Positions 47,641 to 60,997 of a stretch of DNA of 64,000 nt are shown here, one piece after another (positions within the stretch are counted from its first letter, which is position 1; each line of letters starts with the position of its first letter). Origin of the DNA: Lepus europaeus (taxonomy: Eukaryota > Chordata > Mammalia > Lagomorpha > Leporidae); NCBI RefSeq assembly GCF_033115175.1, contig NC_084850.1, positions 111,583,939 through 111,647,938 on the forward strand, given 5' to 3'. The position numbers were made by a program, and so were the translations under genes. The notes beneath the pieces are model-generated. The model was not told the DNA's origin, ran no database searches, and saw nothing but the letters and a program-made list of their open reading frames with translations.

Positions 47641-49325
47641 ATAATAATTTATTTTATTTTGTTTTATTTCATTTTAAATAAGGTAAACAAATTTCACATA
47701 TTTAGGAACATAGTGATACTTCCTACCCTACCCTGCCTCTTACCCATGCTCCCACCCTTCCTCCTCCTTCCTCTTTTATTCCCTCTCTTAATTTTTACAA
47801 TGATCTACTTTCAATTTACTTTATACTCAGAAGATTAACCCTACACTAAGAATTCAACAAATAGTAAGAAGAATAAAAACACTGTTCCTCAACAGTAGAG
47901 GCAAGGGTTGTAAAAATAATCAAATCTCAAAATGTCAATTTAGCTCATATACATTACATTTTTTGTACTCTATTAGTTACCACATATCATGGAAAACTTA
48001 TGGCATTTTTTTGGGGGGGGAATGGATTATTTCACAAGTATAATGATTTCCAGTTGCATCCATTTTGCTTTAAAAGGCAGGATTTCATTCTTTTTTATGG
48101 CTGAGTAGTATTCCAAAAGGTATTTATACCATATTTTCTTTATCCAGTCATCAGCTGAAGGACATCTAGGTTGATTCCACTTCTTAGCTATTGTGAATTG
48201 AGCTGCAATAAAGATGGGGGAACTGATGACTCTTTCATATGCTGATTTTATTTTGTATTAATAAATTCCCAGGAGTGTGATGGCTGGGTCACATGGTCAA
48301 TCTATTTTCAGCTTTCTGAGGAATCTCAAAACTGTCTTCCACAATGACTATACTAGTTTACATCCCCATCAACAATGTAGTAGGGTACCTTTCTCCCCAC
48401 ATCCTCACCAGCATTTACTGTTTGTTGATTTCTGTATGAGAGCCATTCTTACTGTGGTGAGGTGAAACCTCATTGTGGTTCTGATTTCCATTTCCCTGAA
48501 GCTAGTAATCCTGAGCATTGTTTCATATGTCTGTTGGCCATCTGAATTTCCTCTTTTAAAAAATGTCTGTTCGAGTCCTTTGCCCATTTCTTAACTGGAT
48601 TGCTTGTTTTATTGTTGTTGAGTTTCTTGAGCTCTTTATAGATACTGGGTATTAATCCTTTATCAGTTGAAATAGTTTGCAAATATTTTTCCCATTCTGT
48701 CAGTTGCCTCTGTACTTTTTTGACTGTTTCTTTTGCAGTGCAGAAATTTCTTAGCTTTATGTAATCTCATTTGTCTATTTTTGCTTTTATTGCCTGTGCT
48801 TCTGGAGTCTTCCAAGAAGTCTTTGCCTATGCCAATATCTTGCAGAGTTTCCCTAATGTTCTCCTCTAATAATTTAATGGTATTGGGTCATAGATTTAGA
48901 TCCTTGATTCATTTTGAGTTGATTTTTGTATAAGGTGTAAGGTAGGGGTCTTGTTTCATAGTTCCGCATGCAGAGATCCAATTTTCCCAGCACCATTTGT
49001 TGAAGAGACTGTCCATTCTCCAGGAATTGGTTTTAGTTCCTTTGACAAAGATTAGTTGGTTGTAGATACATGGATTAATTTCTGGAGTTTCTATTTTGTT
49101 CCTTTGGTCTTCATGTCTATTTCTGTGCCAGTACCAGGCTGTTTTGATTATAACTGCCCTGTAGTATGTCTTGAAATCTGGTATTGTCATGCCTCTGGCT
49201 TCATTTTTGCTGTTCAGGATTGCTTTAGCTATTCAGGGTCTCTTGTGCTTCCATATGAATTTTAGCATCGTTTTTTCTAGTTCTGAGAATATGCTTGTAA
49301 ATCTTCTCATAAGGTGCATGGTATG
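47641..49325 (-). mobile_element. 5'-truncated L1 with ORF2 C-terminal region
   Basis: The 3' UTR is at 47641-47990 and the ORF2 end at about 48000-49325. Frames at 48909-49190 ([40 protein letters not shown]) and 48470-48682 ([35 protein letters not shown]) are the L1 ORF2 C-terminal region. Frameshifts split it, so it is inactive. Confidence 0.85.
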
Positions 49326-50919
49326 TGCATTTATCACATTTATTTGACAAAATGGTCTTTTTCAAGCAACATTTCAGTGAATTACAACTTTCTAGCCATT
49401 GTCCTTATTTATATCTTCTGAATTGATGTACAATTCTATTTTATATAATAGGCCAACTAATTCATGAAGAAAGTAACTGGTTCCCTTTGGGGTTCTCTTC
49501 ATATTTATGGATAAACATGTCTTGCTTCTTAATCTGTTTGTTATATAAAATAGATATGAGTCTCTGTACCATCTTTCTCTGATAAAATGCAGTGCCCTAC
49601 ATCAAGTACAATATTCTGTGTGTCATATGACATGTGCAAATTTGATCAGGACTGTAAGCTTGTTTGTTTTTACACCCAATACATATGTTAATGCAATCTA
49701 AAATATCTTTTGGGTCATGGATCATTTTGCCTGAAGATAAACCAATCAATAATAGTGTATTTTGAGCTTTTAAGAGAAAAAATCTAAGTACTCCAAAAAG
49801 AAAATAATTTTTACGTACTATCTGAATGGAAAAGGGGAGTCAATGAAAGTAGCAAATACCAGAAAGCAGATTAATTTAGAAGGATAAGCAACTAGAAGAT
49901 AATGTTACAGGACATATATCCTCCAATCCTAGCCTAATCAAATTACCAAGAGCATTCCATAAACATCTTCTATGTATGTCTTGTACTGGGAAGCAAGGTA
50001 ATTTAAAACTGAGAACTCTAGATGGACTAAGCTGGCAAGTAGATTTTATCTCACTTGCCAAATCTGGTGAATTAGAAGATAGCACTTGGAGTTAATCTAA
50101 CCACAGTAGGAAAGTTACTATTATAGATTAGTTATGTCTGCCATATATAGGGGCACAGGAAGTAGTGGCAGAGTATTTGTCAGTCATCAGAAAAGTAATG
50201 CGAAAATCAGGTGGACACAACATGATGACACCAGAATTAGACTTTTAATTGTATGAATTAACCCACAGCTGTCAGGAACCAAGTACACACTTCAGTCAGT
50301 GATTACATGATTTGTCAAGTATACAGGATATAAACGTGCTTTGAGAATACAACACTGAGGTGTTATATTAAACATTTAGTTTTCCCACTAAAGGAAATAA
50401 AGAAAAACCTAAGCCTTTTAATTCAGATTCAGTTAGGAAACACCCATACCAAAAAACAAAACTCAAATCTAAGACTGAAAAACACATATATGGCCCAAAA
50501 ATAAGTATATTTATTAAAAATAACTACTTTTTCATAATTTCAAAAATAAGTAAGCTTTACTTATGCTTTCTGTTCAAAAGAAAACATAAATAATTTATAA
50601 AACTTCTCAGGCAATTTCCTAAATTATTGAGTTAAATAAAAATACTCAGTAATATAATAAATTTATGATATTTAATGCACTGTAGGTTACCAAAATTGAC
50701 ATTTTAGCACAAAAATCTTTAGCCAAGTGAAATTATGTTCATAAATTTGCTGAAAAACAACAAAGGATAAGATCTGAAATTTAATAGCCCACTTAGAGAA
50801 ATTTCTATTGCATTTATCTAATCAATTCTCTCAACTAGAGCCGGATTTCATTAGAACAGCTACTGTTTAAAGCTGCAAATGTTTCTGTTTTTATTTTAAT
50901 TGAACAAAATTATTTCTTA
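49326..50919. other. Intronic DNA, nothing recognised
   Basis: AT-rich 1.6 kb without SINE, exon or named repeat. Confidence 0.5.
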
Positions 50920-51300
50920 GGACATACTTACTAGACACATATTATGTACATCATGATAACATGCCACATGGATGAATAGGTGATGACCTCTGCTCTCAAG
51001 GTTCTTCAGTACAAGAGGTAACAAAGAACAAAAGAGGTACATGGAGGGCTCTAGTGTTAGATTAATCATGAAGGGTTCTCTTTGAGGTCAGAAGGGTGGC
51101 ACATTTTTATTAGGTATGTGTATTTGGAGTTGAGGGAGTGACCTAGAGAATGACATCCAGAAAGTATATTTGAGCTGATCTTTTAAGGATTCACAGTATT
51201 GTGGCAAGCAAAGATGGCACAGAAAGATAAAAAAGACCCCAGGAAAATGAAAGATAGAAGATGACTTGGAATTGAGTAAAAATAAAGGACATAAATCAGG
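50920..51300 (+). repeat. Possible old L2-class repeat
   Basis: ACTAGACACATATTATGTAC, GACCTCTGCTCTCAAGGTTC and GATCTTTTAAGGATTCAC follow the order of an ancient mammalian repeat. Assignment is by resemblance only. Confidence 0.35.
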
Positions 51301-51429
51301 TACAGTGAGCTAGTCAGTAGAGCTAGAGTAGAAGATTCAAAACAGGACAAGAGGGAAATAAAGCCAAAAACTGACCCATTGCCATATCATGGAGGCACCT
51401 AATGCTACACTAAGATACCTAAACTACAA

Positions 51430-51835
51430 AAGAACTTCAGAAAGTTCATGGAAAATCGAATTAACAATAAGTTTATTTTTGGTTTGAATTTTTTTTTTTA
51501 AATCTATGTACACAAAGGTTTCTCAAAAAGTTCATGGAAATGAAGATTATGAAAACTCAAGCTAGGGCTGGATCTGGTCTTAGCTGGGATTCTAAAACTC
51601 AACCAAGGTCACCCACGTGGGTGACAGGAACCCAATTACTTGAGACATCACTGCTGCCTCCTAGGATTTAAGTTAGCCGGAAGCTGGAATCAGGAGCCAG
51701 AGGTGGGAATCAAACCCAGGCATTGTGATATGGAACAAAAGCATCATAATTTGTGTCCTAACCACTAGATCAAACATCTGCCTCAAGCTTATCTTTTAAT
51801 TCCATTTTCCATTAACTTTTTGAAGTGCCCTCATA
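51430..51835. repeat. MITE-like palindromic element split by a SINE
   Basis: Left end ACTTCAGAAAGTTCATGGAA, right end complementary to TTCCATTAACTTTTTGAAG, with AAAAAGTTCATGGAAATG at 51524 inside. The SINE sits between 51566 and 51786. Confidence 0.5.
51566..51786 (-). repeat. C-repeat SINE, diverged and truncated
   Basis: Reverse copy without the CT and A-rich tail: GGTCACCCACGTGGGTGACAG to CCACTAGATCAAACATCTGCC. Confidence 0.7.
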
Positions 51836-51891
51836 TTTGGTAGTCATATAAAGTTTCAAACCACTACTTTGAGGAGAATAACTTAGGAAAG

Positions 51892-51911
51892 TGTGTGTGT
51901 GTGTGTGTGTT
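51892..51911. repeat. (GT)n microsatellite
   Basis: About 10 GT units. Confidence 0.85.
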
Positions 51912-53872
51912 TACAACAAATCTGGGAGCAGAATGAAGGGAAAATGGAAGGTAAAATGCCTGGCAAAAAGTTACTTAAGTTAAGTTAAACAAGAATCAGA
52001 TTATGTTTTAGAGTGGTGGCAACAGGCATGGAAACAAACATAAAACATAGGGGCATTGGGTGATTTCTTTGGTCACTTCACCCACCAGGCACCTTATTCT
52101 CAGGCAAATGAAATCTCATCATTGTATAAATTGTTTCTTTTATCCTCCATAATTTTGCACCTAAGTCTTCCTCTGCCTCATGAACTCTGTTTCCACTCAG
52201 ATATAATATCCTCTCAAAACCTCCTCAGACTTGACTCCTTACATCATTAGACAGGGTTGCTATGGACTTTCAGTGTTGATGTATACTTTGATTACAGCAA
52301 TTAATTAAATTTTATTATAATTTTGATAAGACTATCTGGTTTCTTGAGGGCAATGCCCATGTATTGTTAATACATTGATCCAACATCTGTCTTTCACAGC
52401 AGTTGGTATAGAAGTTGGTACAGGACAGGATTCAGCAAGTATGTAATAAACAAAAAGGCATAATGAGAGAGATTTGGAGGCTGAACGACTAGAAGCTTGG
52501 AGGCCATGCACCATGTCTGTAATTATGAAGCATCATTGCAAAATTAATGTACCACTGTGAAATATATTTTATACTATATAAAATATATGTACAGCAACAT
52601 TTCCAGGAGAGGGTACTTGTGTATCCTTTTCATAGTGGGAGAAAAAAACGCCTTCTGTAATCTGTAGAATACTATTTGTGCTTTCTTTGGAGTAGACATT
52701 TCTGTTGTATAAAATCCTCCTCTAGCAGTTACAGAAATGTAGAGCAGTTGGCTATCTACTTCTCTGGGAAGAGAGCATAGCCGGATGCTTTTTGGCTTGC
52801 CAAGGAACACATTGGTTCCCAAGTGTGCAGTAAAACCTTCTGAGATGCATGTAGAATATTTTACATTTTTGAAGTAAATGCAGTGATACTCAGCATCTTT
52901 CAGATGCCATATAAACAAATAGTTTGAGGTGTTTCAATTTCACTATTAGATAGTCCTACACTTTTTGTTTGTGAGGCTGGAGTTTTGGCTGTGATAAAAA
53001 AGTGCCATGTGAACAATCAAGGTGGAATAGGAAATGGCAGTGACAGTATCCAATTTGATTCCAAGATTTGAGAACATATGCAGGGCCCAACAGACATATA
53101 CATCGATTCATATGTAATAGCATGGTTATGTAAGACTGAAATAAAAATGAAACTTTCTTTCAACTTATGTATATGATTTTTAGTAACTACTATGTTGTCA
53201 GGATATAAACACTAATTGCTTAAACCTAATTACTTAATTAAAGGAATTCCTAGATTTTTTTGACCTATGGCTTTAATGAAAAAACAAATCACTATGAAAA
53301 CAAAGGGCACAATAAACTGAGCAAGTTTACTACTCTCCCAAGTCCCTCTGGCACACCAAACTTGAGTAAGCCAGGAAGTTCCTTCTGTGTGTCATAGAAA
53401 CCTGATGGGCTACTGTGGTCCTGATAAGAGTTACAGCTAACAGGAAAATATAGTGCAGTACTCTACATGATCAAGTCAGATTACCCAGTTGTACATTATC
53501 TTAAACTAGTACTTCCTCAGCCACCTTGGGCCTATGAACTTGCCAAGGGAGGAGATAAGGAGTATGCACACTGAAATAGCAGGTTCAGTAAATGGCTAAA
53601 ATAGTTGAGACAGCAAGCCTACTGTGAAGTAAGCACGGGTGAGTGAAATGCTGGGTTGAAAGGCATCCTCTCAGCACTGTTGGAACTTACTACCAGCCCA
53701 GCCAAGGCAACCTTTGCCTCAGTTACTGGAGTGTTCTTCTAGCGACCTGTGGTACCTAGTTCAGTTGCCTTATTTTTTGATGTAAGATTGTTCATCACCA
53801 ACAGTAGCAACATCAAAAGAAAGTGTAGACTTTCCACAGATGATCCTAGCAGTCTATTATCTTTTTCTTTTT
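51912..53872. other. Intronic DNA, nothing recognised
   Basis: 2 kb with no SINE. A 114-codon minus frame at 52574-52918 has no family resemblance. Confidence 0.45.
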
Positions 53873-54211
53873 TCTTTTCTTTTTTTTTTTTTTTTTTGAC
53901 AGGCAGAGTGGACAGTGAGAGAGAGAGAGACAGAGAGAAAGGTCTTTCTTTTCCGTTGGTTCACCCCCCAATGGCCGCTGCGGCTGGCGCACCGTGCTGA
54001 TCCGAAGCCAGGAACCAGGTGCTTCTCCTGGTCTCCCATGCGGGTGCAGGGCCCAAGCACTTGGGCCATCCTCCATTGCACTCCCGGGCCACAGCAGAGA
54101 GCTGGAGTTGAAGAGGAGCAACCGGACAGAATCCGGTGCCCCAACTGGGACTAGAACCCGGTGTGCCGGCGCTGCAGGCAGAGGATTAGCCTAGTGAGCT
54201 GCGGCGCCGGC
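53873..54211 (-). repeat. C-repeat SINE, young subtype, complete
   Basis: Poly-T start, GCGCCGGCC end; target duplication CTATTATCTTTT at about 53856 and 54213. Confidence 0.94.
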
Positions 54212-54917
54212 CCTATTATCTTTTCTTCAGTGAGAGTCAGGAACAACTCTTCTAATACCTAATGTGTAACCCTGAATGTCTTTGAATTTCCATGGGAACA
54301 AAACTTGTCAGAGAAGGAAGAAATTTATTACTGCAATATGAAGAGCTTCAGGTTGTTTAACTTAGGCCACAAATGTGATCCCACTGATATTCCAAGCTTG
54401 TTAAAGTGGTGCACATCAGTAAGGAAAAAGGTCGTCAGAGAAAACAGCTATGCAAAGAAAAAGACCTAAGCATAACTTCTTTACCTGTAAAGTTGGAATA
54501 ACAGCACCAATCTCATAGTTATAAATAAAGTAATATACAAAGTTTTTCTCAGGGCTTATCAAAGAATAAATGTTGAGTAAATAGTACCACGCCTTATCAT
54601 TATCATTGTGGCAGTGATTCCATGAAAGGAAATTTATCAAACTTCCCTTTTAGTTTATGGATCATATCTGCTATTTAGATCATCCTCTTATCCTAACACA
54701 AGAATATGGAAAAATAGAATATTCTTCAATTTTATTTTACCATAATAACTTGTGGGTAATAGTGGTTAACTTTTTCACAGCTAGTATTTAGAATTTATTG
54801 TACAGTGGGGCTCATGTGCCCAACAAGTTGTCACAAATGTATAGCTTAGTTATATTGGCATGTAGTATTTGTTTAGGCAGGAACTAGAAAGCATAAATCC
54901 ACTCAGGAGATCAGCTA
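54212..54917. other. Intronic DNA, nothing recognised
   Basis: No coding or repeat signal. Confidence 0.45.
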
Positions 54918-55256
54918 TTGGGGCAGGTGTTGTGGTGCAATAGGTTAAGCCACATCCAGAATCCCATATCAGAGTCCCCATATTTGAGTCCCAGATTCAC
55001 TGATTCAGATTCAGCTCCCTGCTAATGCGTCTGAGCAGGCAGCGGATGATAGCCCAAATACCTGGACCCCTGCCACCCATGTGGGAGACCAGGATGGAAT
55101 TCCTGGCTCCTGCCTTCAGCCTGGCTCAAACCTGGCTTTTGCGGCCATTTAGGGAGTGAAACAGTCGATGGATGGTCTCTTGCTCTCCCTCCCTCCGTCT
55201 TTCCCTCCTTCCTCCACTGTCAATGTGCCTTTCAAATAAACAAATAAATCATTTTA
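54918..55256 (+). repeat. C-repeat SINE, diverged; first of a head-to-tail pair
   Basis: Forward copy with a CCCTCCCTCCGTC-type tract and an AAATAAACAAATAAATC tail. Confidence 0.86.
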
Positions 55257-55267
55257 AGAAGAGCTCA

Positions 55268-55595
55268 GGGGTTGGCGCTGTGGCATAGTGGATAAAGCCA
55301 CGGCCTACAGTGCCAGCATCCCATATGGGCTCTGGTTCAAGTCCCAGCTGTTCCACTTCCAATCCAGCTGCCTCCTAATGCTTCTGGGAGAACAGTGCAA
55401 GATGGCTCAAGTACTTGGGCGCCTGCACCCATGTGGGGGGGCCTGGAAAACGCTCCTTGCTCCTGGCTTCAGATCAGTGCAGCTCTGGCCATTGCAGCCA
55501 TTTGGCGAGTGAACCAGTGGACGGAAGATCTCTGTCTCTCTCTCTGTAACTCTGCCTTTCAAATAAATAAATAAGTCTTTTTAAAAAAAAAAAGG
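55268..55595 (+). repeat. C-repeat SINE, complete; second of a head-to-tail pair
   Basis: Target duplication AAGAAGAGCT at about 55257-55266 and 55597-55606. Confidence 0.92.
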
Positions 55596-55606
55596 AAGAA
55601 GAGCTA

Positions 55607-56502
55607 AGATATTTAAAAAATTATTTGAAGTTGCAGGATTGATCTAGTCAGAGTGGGAATATTAAAAGTTTGAGAAGAAACAATTGTTATTAATATCTCT
55701 ACTACCTCAAGCCTGCTTCCTAAGGACAATGTGGAGGTTATGATCATTATTTTAAAAATTTTAAAAATATCTTTGTACTACCGGAGGCATACAATGAAAT
55801 GCCAGATGATAATAAGGAGGTTTCCTGGAATAATTGTGGATAATATGCCAGAAATGGATTTCTATAAGAGAAATGACAAAAAAGGTAATGTATGTCTATA
55901 AAGTCAATATTGTTTAAAAACAAAACAAACATGGTTCTCCCAAAGTGATACTAACTTCTTCAATATGGTTTTCTTAAAAGCTAAATTTAGGTTATATATT
56001 CAGATGTATCTTTTCTAATGATTTTATGCTTCAGAAGGAAAAATGAGGTACAGAGAAATGGCCTAATAGCTTCTCCCACAAAGGAAGATAAAGAGCCAAC
56101 TTTTCTTTGAAGGGTTTTTAAATCTTAAAACCTTCTTATCAAAAATAATTCAAGAAATAGCAGATGACAGCAATAAAATTACCAGCAATTACACTGATTG
56201 ACTTTAAAGGATATTCTAACGTGGTACTTCTGAACTAGGGACAATGCCTTCCCCACTAGAAACAAATATGGAATTAATGAACCATCTACTTTGGCATAGT
56301 TAAGCACACAAGCAGTTGAAATAATCAAAATAGGAAATTTCCAAAAAGATAGCTATTTCTCCAATTACTAGCACATCAATTACAGCAAAAATATTAGTAG
56401 TCTTAATGTTTATAGTTTTTGCAACCCTAAAATTTCCCTTTTAGTTTGTGGATCCTATCTGTACTGATTATACTTCTGTCCCATATGTAAGAATATAGAT
56501 AT
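55607..56502. other. Intronic DNA, nothing recognised
   Basis: AT-rich, no coding or repeat signal. Confidence 0.45.
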
Positions 56503-56834
56503 AGGGGCTGGTGCTCTGGCGTAGCAGGTAAAGCCACTGCTTGCAGTGCCGGCATGCCATATAGGCGCCAGTTCGAGTCCCGGCTGCTCCACTTATGATC
56601 CAGCTCTCTGCTATGGCCTGGGAAAGCGGCAGAGGATGGCTCAAGTCCTTGGGCCTCTACACCCACATGGGAGATCCAAAGAATTTCCTGGCTCCTGGCT
56701 TCGGATCAGCACAGCTCCAGCCATTGCAGTCAATTGGGGAGTGAACCAGCGGATGAAAGACTCCCCCTCTTTCTCTCTCTGCCTCTCTCTCTCTCTGTGT
56801 AACTCTGACTTTCAAATAAATAAATCTTTTTAAA
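56503..56834 (+). repeat. C-repeat SINE, complete
   Basis: Target duplication AAGAATATAGA at about 56489-56499 and 56836-56846. Confidence 0.93.
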
Positions 56835-57312
56835 AAAGAATATAGACATAAATATGACTAACAATTACTAGATGGTATAAAAGGCAGGTGGAGCTCATTG
56901 AGTAGCAATACTCATTTAGTTTTAACTCATATGTTTATGTTACAGTGATATCTTTACAACTCATTAGCATGGTCAGTATGATATATGAATTCTATGTGAT
57001 AGCTATAATCTTGACTCTAGGACTGGATAATTGACCTATTAGGACACATACTACATTTGACCAAAAACTACATGCCAAATGTGCCTGCTACAAAAGCACT
57101 TGGCTATCTTTCTCTTCAGCCCACAACAGAACATAATGGATATAAGAAACTGGAGTTTCACTGACAAACTAGTGCTTTGTTAATTACCATATGGATTTCA
57201 GAAATTACTTTTCAGTAGTGAAATCAATGCTGCTTTTATATGTGAATTTGCTCTAGAAATGATAGCATCATTCAAGGTTTGGCCTGAACACAGTTTAAAA
57301 ATCTGAAGTCCT

Positions 57313-57922
57313 AGGCTAGTAGTGTGTGTGTGTGTGAGCGCACACGAGAGTGGGGCCTGGTGAATAGTGGCACCAAGAGTGTAGAAAAGCAGAAAAGCGG
57401 GAGAAACGGTCCTCATGAGTACATGCGGCTTGCTGCACACGGCGGCACTTTGGGATATCCTGTATCCTGAACATCTGCAGAAAAGCCAAGCGCACAATGC
57501 GAATTTATCGGGGAAATTGTATCTACGAGGGCTGTGCTCGCTTTGCCTCCGCCAGAGGAAGCACTGCTGTGGTCAGAAGGATTTGAGGAGCTTCTGGCCA
57601 GCAAATAAATGGAAGCCCAGAGAGATCAAATGAAATATCCAAATATATAAAGCCATAGGTGACTCTCATTTCCTGGGCATGCCTGAGAAGGAATCTGCAC
57701 ACTACTAGAGTATTATGTCTCCTAATCCTCAAACACTCATGGGCTGTTTTTATGAATTTTTTCTACTTCTATTATTATATACGTCATACTTTTATCTAAA
57801 TTTATTTTACAAAACACCATCACTGTATGCAGTATTATATCTGAAATGAGTTCGAAGTATGCTTAGATTTATTCTTAACATGTAATTAAACATGTAACTA
57901 TTAAAGTGAAAAAGCTAAAAAA
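57313..57922 (+). pseudogene. Retrocopy of an unidentified polyadenylated transcript
   Basis: 610 bp flanked by a perfect 16 bp target duplication, AAAAATCTGAAGTCCT, at 57297-57312 and 57923-57938. ATTAAA at 57900-57905 is followed 11 bases later by an A run that merges with the second duplication, so the source was a polyadenylated RNA in plus sense. The first ~300 bp are unusually CpG-rich for this window (CGCACACG, GCGGGAG, CACGGCGGC), as expected of a first exon from a CpG-island promoter. The longest frame is 72 codons (57415-57633), which I cannot assign. A protein-gene UTR, a lncRNA or a small coding gene all remain possible. Confidence 0.75.
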
Positions 57923-58162
57923 AAAAATCTGAAGTCCTGCAGTGTGTACCCTTAGGAACGGTATTCAAAACTTGATTTCTAAAAGGCCCTAAGGATAGGG
58001 TTTGAAGGATTCTTGATTGTTTTAATATAACTAGATGGATTAACTAAATACCATTGCTTAAATATTTCAGAGGAACTTCCTATCTAAAGTATTGTAGGAG
58101 GAACTAAAAGGGGAAAGAAGTGAGATCTCAAGGAGTTTTATAATAGTTTATATGATTGGTCT

Positions 58163-58277
58163 GCAAAAGTTCAAGAATAAATGTTTATTTTTTCTATCCA
58201 TGGATTTCAATTTTTTTTGCACTGAACTTATCTTTGAATTCTATTTCCATGAACTTTCTGAGTACCTTTTTGTATAA
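58163..58277. repeat. MITE-like palindromic element
   Basis: TCTGCAAAAGTTCAAGAATA at the left and TTCCATGAACTTTCTGAGTA at the right form imperfect inverted ends. Internal GCACTGAACTTATCTTTGAA matches 8993-9015. Confidence 0.55.
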
Positions 58278-58307
58278 CAAGTGTGTCTTCTTTTTAATGT
58301 CTACTAA

Positions 58308-58540
58308 TTTATTTACATCTACTTGAAAGGCAGAGAGAGTGACAGAAGAGACAGAGACAGAGAGATATGGATCCTCCATCTACTGGTTCACTCTCCAAAT
58401 CCCCTGAACAGACAAGCGTGGGCCAGAGCAAAGCCAGGCGCCCAGAACACCATCTGAGGTTCTCATGGGAATAGTAGGGTTCCAAGCCTTTGAGCCATCA
58501 TCTACTGCCTCCCAGGATGCATTAGCATACTGTGTTTATA
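58308..58540 (-). repeat. C-repeat SINE, head missing
   Basis: Reverse copy from TTATTTACATCTACTTG to CTCCCAGGATGCATTAGCA, where it stops before the tRNA-like head. Confidence 0.8.
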
Positions 58541-59059
58541 TTGGTCAAATCCTAGGAAATTAGTTTTTTAAAGCCAAAATCATGACTTTCAGCCACATCA
58601 GATGGGTAAATCTAATATATTATGAGTATGAGGCCACAGTGGAAACATTTTAAGAATAATAAGCTTCAAAACCATAAAACGGGGAGGTAAATGACTTTTC
58701 ATGAAACACAAAAGCACGTATTAGCTATTCTGCCAGTTCTTCTTTCACTTTTCCTTTACACATTAATAAAGCTTCAAATTGTGGGTGATAATTAATGTTC
58801 ATCTGTCAGATGACCTCAGAGCTGAAAAGCATCTTTGAGATTCAATTAATTTGATGACTTTCTAAATTTTATTTTCCATAGAATCCTTTGAAAATCCAAC
58901 CTATAAAGAAGTAAAAACAGATAAAACACAAAACAGAATTATTCTGTCTGAAGAAAAAGTGTTACATACCAAGAATACTTCCTTTTCTTCTCTTGCCTCA
59001 TGGTAGCCCCATAGTGGCCCCTCTAGAAAACCTGGAGTTCTACTGAAAATACTGGTAAC

Positions 59060-59200
59060 CACTGATCTATCTCAGTATCTTCATTTTACTAACCAGAAAA
59101 CTAAAATGTATGGGTCAAGTGACTCAAGGACACAGTTGCTTGATTATAGGACTGGAAAGTACTCTGGTCTCCAAAATCATACACTACTCTCCTTTAAATC
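59060..59200 (+). repeat. MIR element
   Basis: CAGTATCTTCATTTTACTAACC, AAGTGACTCAAGGACACAG and TTATAGGACTGGAA are MIR core landmarks. Confidence 0.6.
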
Positions 59201-59224
59201 CAACTTATTTCTATTAAAAAAACA

Positions 59225-60358
59225 ATACCAATATAATGAAGTAATAAACCACAAAGTGAGATAACATATTTGTAAAAGACATATCTGATAAAGGACATCT
59301 ATCCAAAGTGTACACAGAACTCTTTAGAGTAAGAAAGCAAACAACCAGATTAAAAAATCTGGGCCAAAGATCTTAACAAACACCACACCAAAGAAGATAT
59401 ACAGATGGCAAATAAAAGCATGAAAAGAAGCTCCACATAATGTCATCAGGGAAGTATAAGTTAAAACAATAATGCAATAGCACTACGCACCTATTAAAAT
59501 GGTCAAAATATAGAGCTCTGAGAACACCAAATGCTGGCAAGTATGTGGAGCAATAGGAACTCTCATTCATTGCTAGTGGGAATGTAAAATGGTACACTCA
59601 ATTTGGAGGATAGTTTGGTGGTTTATTATAAAACTAAACATACTCTTATTCTATGATTTCGCAACTGCTGAATTTGACTTAATTTTTAATCAAAGTAATT
59701 GAAAATACATATCCACATAAAAGCCTGCCACATAAAAACCTGAACATGGATATTCACAGAAGCTCTATTCATAATTGCCAAAACTTGGAATCAATCAAGA
59801 TGTCTTTCAAAAGGTGAATGGATAAACAAGCTGTAGCAAAGGAATATTATTCATCTTTTAAAAATTGCTAACAAGCTATGAAGACATGCAGGAGATTTCA
59901 ATGAATACTACTAAGTGAAAGAAACCTATCTGAAAAGGTTATATATTGTATAATTCCAGCTACATGACAGTCTGGAAATGGCAAAACTGTAAAGATTATA
60001 AAAACAGCAGTGGTTTCCAGGGATTGAGTGGAGGGATGAACAGGCAGAGCACAGGGAATTTTTAGGGCAGTGAAACTACTCTGGATGATACTATAATGGT
60101 GGATCCATGTAATTACACTTGTCAAAATTCATCGAATGTAGACTACCAAGAGTAAACTCTAATGTAAACCATGGACTCTGGGTGATAATGATGTGTCAGT
60201 GTAGGTTTACTGATTATAACAAATGTTCCAAGCTGATAATGGATGTTGATAATGAGGGGGCTATGCATATGTGGAGAGCAGGAATTATATTGAACATTTC
60301 TATACCTTCTGTTAGTTTTGCTGTGAACCTAAAAGTTCTCTAATAAATAAAGTCTACT
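59225..60358 (+). mobile_element. Old L1 3' region
   Basis: ORF2 end (GAAGATATACAGATGGCAAA, CTGGCAAGTATGTGGAGC, CATTGCTAGTGGGAATGTAA, TGAATGGATAAACAAGC) runs into a long 3' UTR ending CTAATAAATAAAGTC. Heavily diverged. Confidence 0.75.
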
Positions 60359-60433
60359 TTAAAGTGGTAACATTAAAATTCATGAGATGTAAAGTAGGCC
60401 TTATCTCTAAAGATTTCTTTTCTTTTATTCTAA

Positions 60434-60650
60434 ATCAGTGGTTTACAACCTTGGGTGATATTGCTCCCCAGGGGACATTTAGAAATGTCTAAATACATTT
60501 CCCTTTGTCACAGCTATAATGGTGGGGAATGCTACTGGCTTCTGTGGGGAAAGGCCAAGGATGCTGATAAACATCCCACAATGCATAGGACAGCTCTCCA
60601 CAACAACGAGTTATTTAGCCAAAAATGATAATATCCATACACAAGTATAC
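60434..60650 (+). mobile_element. MER5A-like hAT DNA transposon fossil
   Basis: CAGTGGTTTACAACC, CCCCAGGGGACATTTAGAAA, GATGCTGATAAACATCCCAC and AATGCATAGGACAGC follow the MER5A consensus order. Confidence 0.8.
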
Positions 60651-60997
60651 AACTAAAAAAATTGAAAACAGATATTCAAAACAAAAACTAGTACATTAAT
60701 GTTCATAGCAGCACTCACTACTAACAGACAAATGCTGGGAAATAGTCAAATGCCCATCAGCTGAATGGAAAACCAAAATGTGATATATTCATACAACTGG
60801 ATACAAACATTATTTGGTTGTAAAATGGAATGAGATATTGATACCAATACAACATGAGCAAACTATAAAAACATTATGCTAAGTAGGAAGATCAAGATAC
60901 ATAAGTGCACAATATGTGTGACAAAATGGTTACATATTGTATTATTTCATTTATATGAAATATCCAGACTAGATAAAGCAGATTGGCAATTCCCAGA

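Noticed and set aside
52574-52918. 114-codon minus-strand frame
   Set aside because: No homology recognised, no splice-site or codon pattern supporting an exon.
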